DNA of 6,809 bases from DATAEK01 sp036258055 (GTDB taxonomy: Bacteria; Acidobacteriota; Vicinamibacteria; Vicinamibacterales; 2-12-FULL-66-21), in NCBI GenBank assembly GCA_036258055.1, contig DATAEK010000128.1:1-6809 (forward strand), in the 5' to 3' direction. The notes below the pieces were generated by a model. The model was not told the DNA's origin. It ran no database searches and was given only the letters and a program-made list of their open reading frames with translations. The position numbers and the translations under genes are program-made. How positions within the stretch are numbered: the stretch's first letter is position 1; each line of letters opens with the position of its first letter. This document shows positions 6,317-6,809 of the stretch, in pieces.

Positions 6317-6809
6317 CGAGACTGAGCCATCTCTTTCTTGCCTGCGTATTGCTCGCCGGCGCGGCTGGCTGCGGCAAACAGCAGGACCCGACGGCCTCGG
6401 CGGCCGCGGCGCCGCCAAGCGTGGCGTTCGTCGCGGTCAGCCCGGAGTCGGTGGCGGTGACGGGCGAGTGGATCGCGACGCTGGACGGCAACGTCAACGC
6501 GCAGATCCGCGCGCAAGTGTCCGGCTATCTGCTGAGCCGCACCTATCGCGAAGGCGCGTTCGTCCGCAAGGGCGAAGTGCTCTTCGAAATCGATCGGCGG
6601 CCGTTCGAGACGGCGTTGCACCAGGCGAAGTCGCGGCTTGCGGAGAGTCAGGCCCAGCTCGCCAAGGCCGAGCGCGATCTCGCTCGCGACAAGCCCCTCG
6701 CCGAACAGCGTGCCATCGCGCAGAGCCAGCTCGATAACGACATCAGCGCGCGCGACGCGGCCCAGGCGGCCATGGCGACCGCTCAGGCGGCGGTCGAAGC
6801 GGCGGAGCT
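6313..6809 (+). CDS. RND efflux periplasmic adaptor (membrane fusion) lipoprotein, 3' end cut by window edge
   Basis: From ATG 6313, 165 residues are visible, under half of the usual 370-400. A signal peptide (MTRLSHLFLACVLLAG) ends in AAGC, with C20 as the probable lipidated cysteine; the -3 residue is Ala where Leu is more common. A Lys/Ala/Pro-rich linker follows. The lipoyl half-domain reads AQIRAQVSGYLLSRTYREGAFVRKGEVLFEID (about 63-94), the AcrA/MexA-type signature, and leads into a hairpin coiled coil from about 97. AIAQSQLDN (134-142) matches the family's turn motif, usually AVSQQDYD. The second hairpin helix, the barrel and the membrane-proximal domains lie past the edge. The protein joins an inner-membrane RND pump to an outer-membrane channel; those genes should follow. 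Co-transcribed with the TetR gene through ATGA. Confidence 0.94.
   Translation, partial: MTRLSHLFLACVLLAGAAGCGKQQDPTASAAAAPPSVAFVAVSPESVAVTGEWIATLDGNVNAQIRAQVSGYLLSRTYREGAFVRKGEVLFEIDRRPFETALHQAKSRLAESQAQLAKAERDLARDKPLAEQRAIAQSQLDNDISARDAAQAAMATAQAAVEAAE

Overview
The window is GC-rich DNA, estimated by eye at about 63-65% G+C. It looks like a chromosomal segment from a soil-type bacterium. The mix of a seven-repeat CRTAC1-like VCBS/FG-GAP protein, an ECF42-type sigma factor with its DGPF partner, an RND efflux lipoprotein and scarce Shine-Dalgarno sequences is what I would expect in Acidobacteriota (perhaps the Vicinamibacteria side). This placement is inference; no rRNA or marker gene is present. 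I see no tRNA, rRNA, CRISPR array, transposase or phage gene.

Layout. (1) 1-1432, minus: the N-terminal 477 residues of an exported CRTAC1-like beta-propeller protein, cut by the left edge. A 27-codon signal-peptide-like mini-ORF (1429-1512, minus) overlaps its start by ATGA. (2) 1513-1616: a short divergent promoter region with a 12-bp motif repeated in mirror orientation. (3) 1617-2801, plus: a clan GH-A (GH5-like) glycoside hydrolase with no signal peptide and a very basic C-terminal tail. (4) 2802-2944: a promoter region containing a match to the reported ECF42 signature, TGTCGA-N17-CGAC, with a dyad overlapping its -10. (5) 2945-4644, plus: a two-gene operon, a YCII/DGPF protein and an ECF42 sigma factor, joined by a GTGA overlap. 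(6) 4645-4769: a convergent junction holding a tandem ATGGGCC-type microrepeat. (7) 4770-5468, minus: an isoprenylcysteine methyltransferase-family membrane protein. (8) 5469-5647: a divergent regulatory region with two dyads and a direct repeat. (9) 5648-6809, plus: a TetR repressor joined by an ATGA overlap to an RND periplasmic adaptor lipoprotein, cut by the right edge.

How the parts fit. The DGPF-ECF42 pair looks like a self-contained, self-activating regulatory unit: the sigma factor carries its own C-terminal TPR-like domain, no anti-sigma gene is adjacent, and the candidate promoter lies directly upstream. The TetR gene heads an efflux operon and probably represses it through one or both dyads just upstream; the RND pump gene should lie beyond the right edge. 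The CRTAC1-like protein and the glycoside hydrolase are divergent and may share control of the short region between them, but nothing shows that they work together.

Limits. Family calls rest on motifs read by eye. The two edge genes are incomplete. Starts of the hydrolase (1566 or 1617) and the TetR gene (5648 or 5669) are uncertain, and all regulatory sites are predictions.
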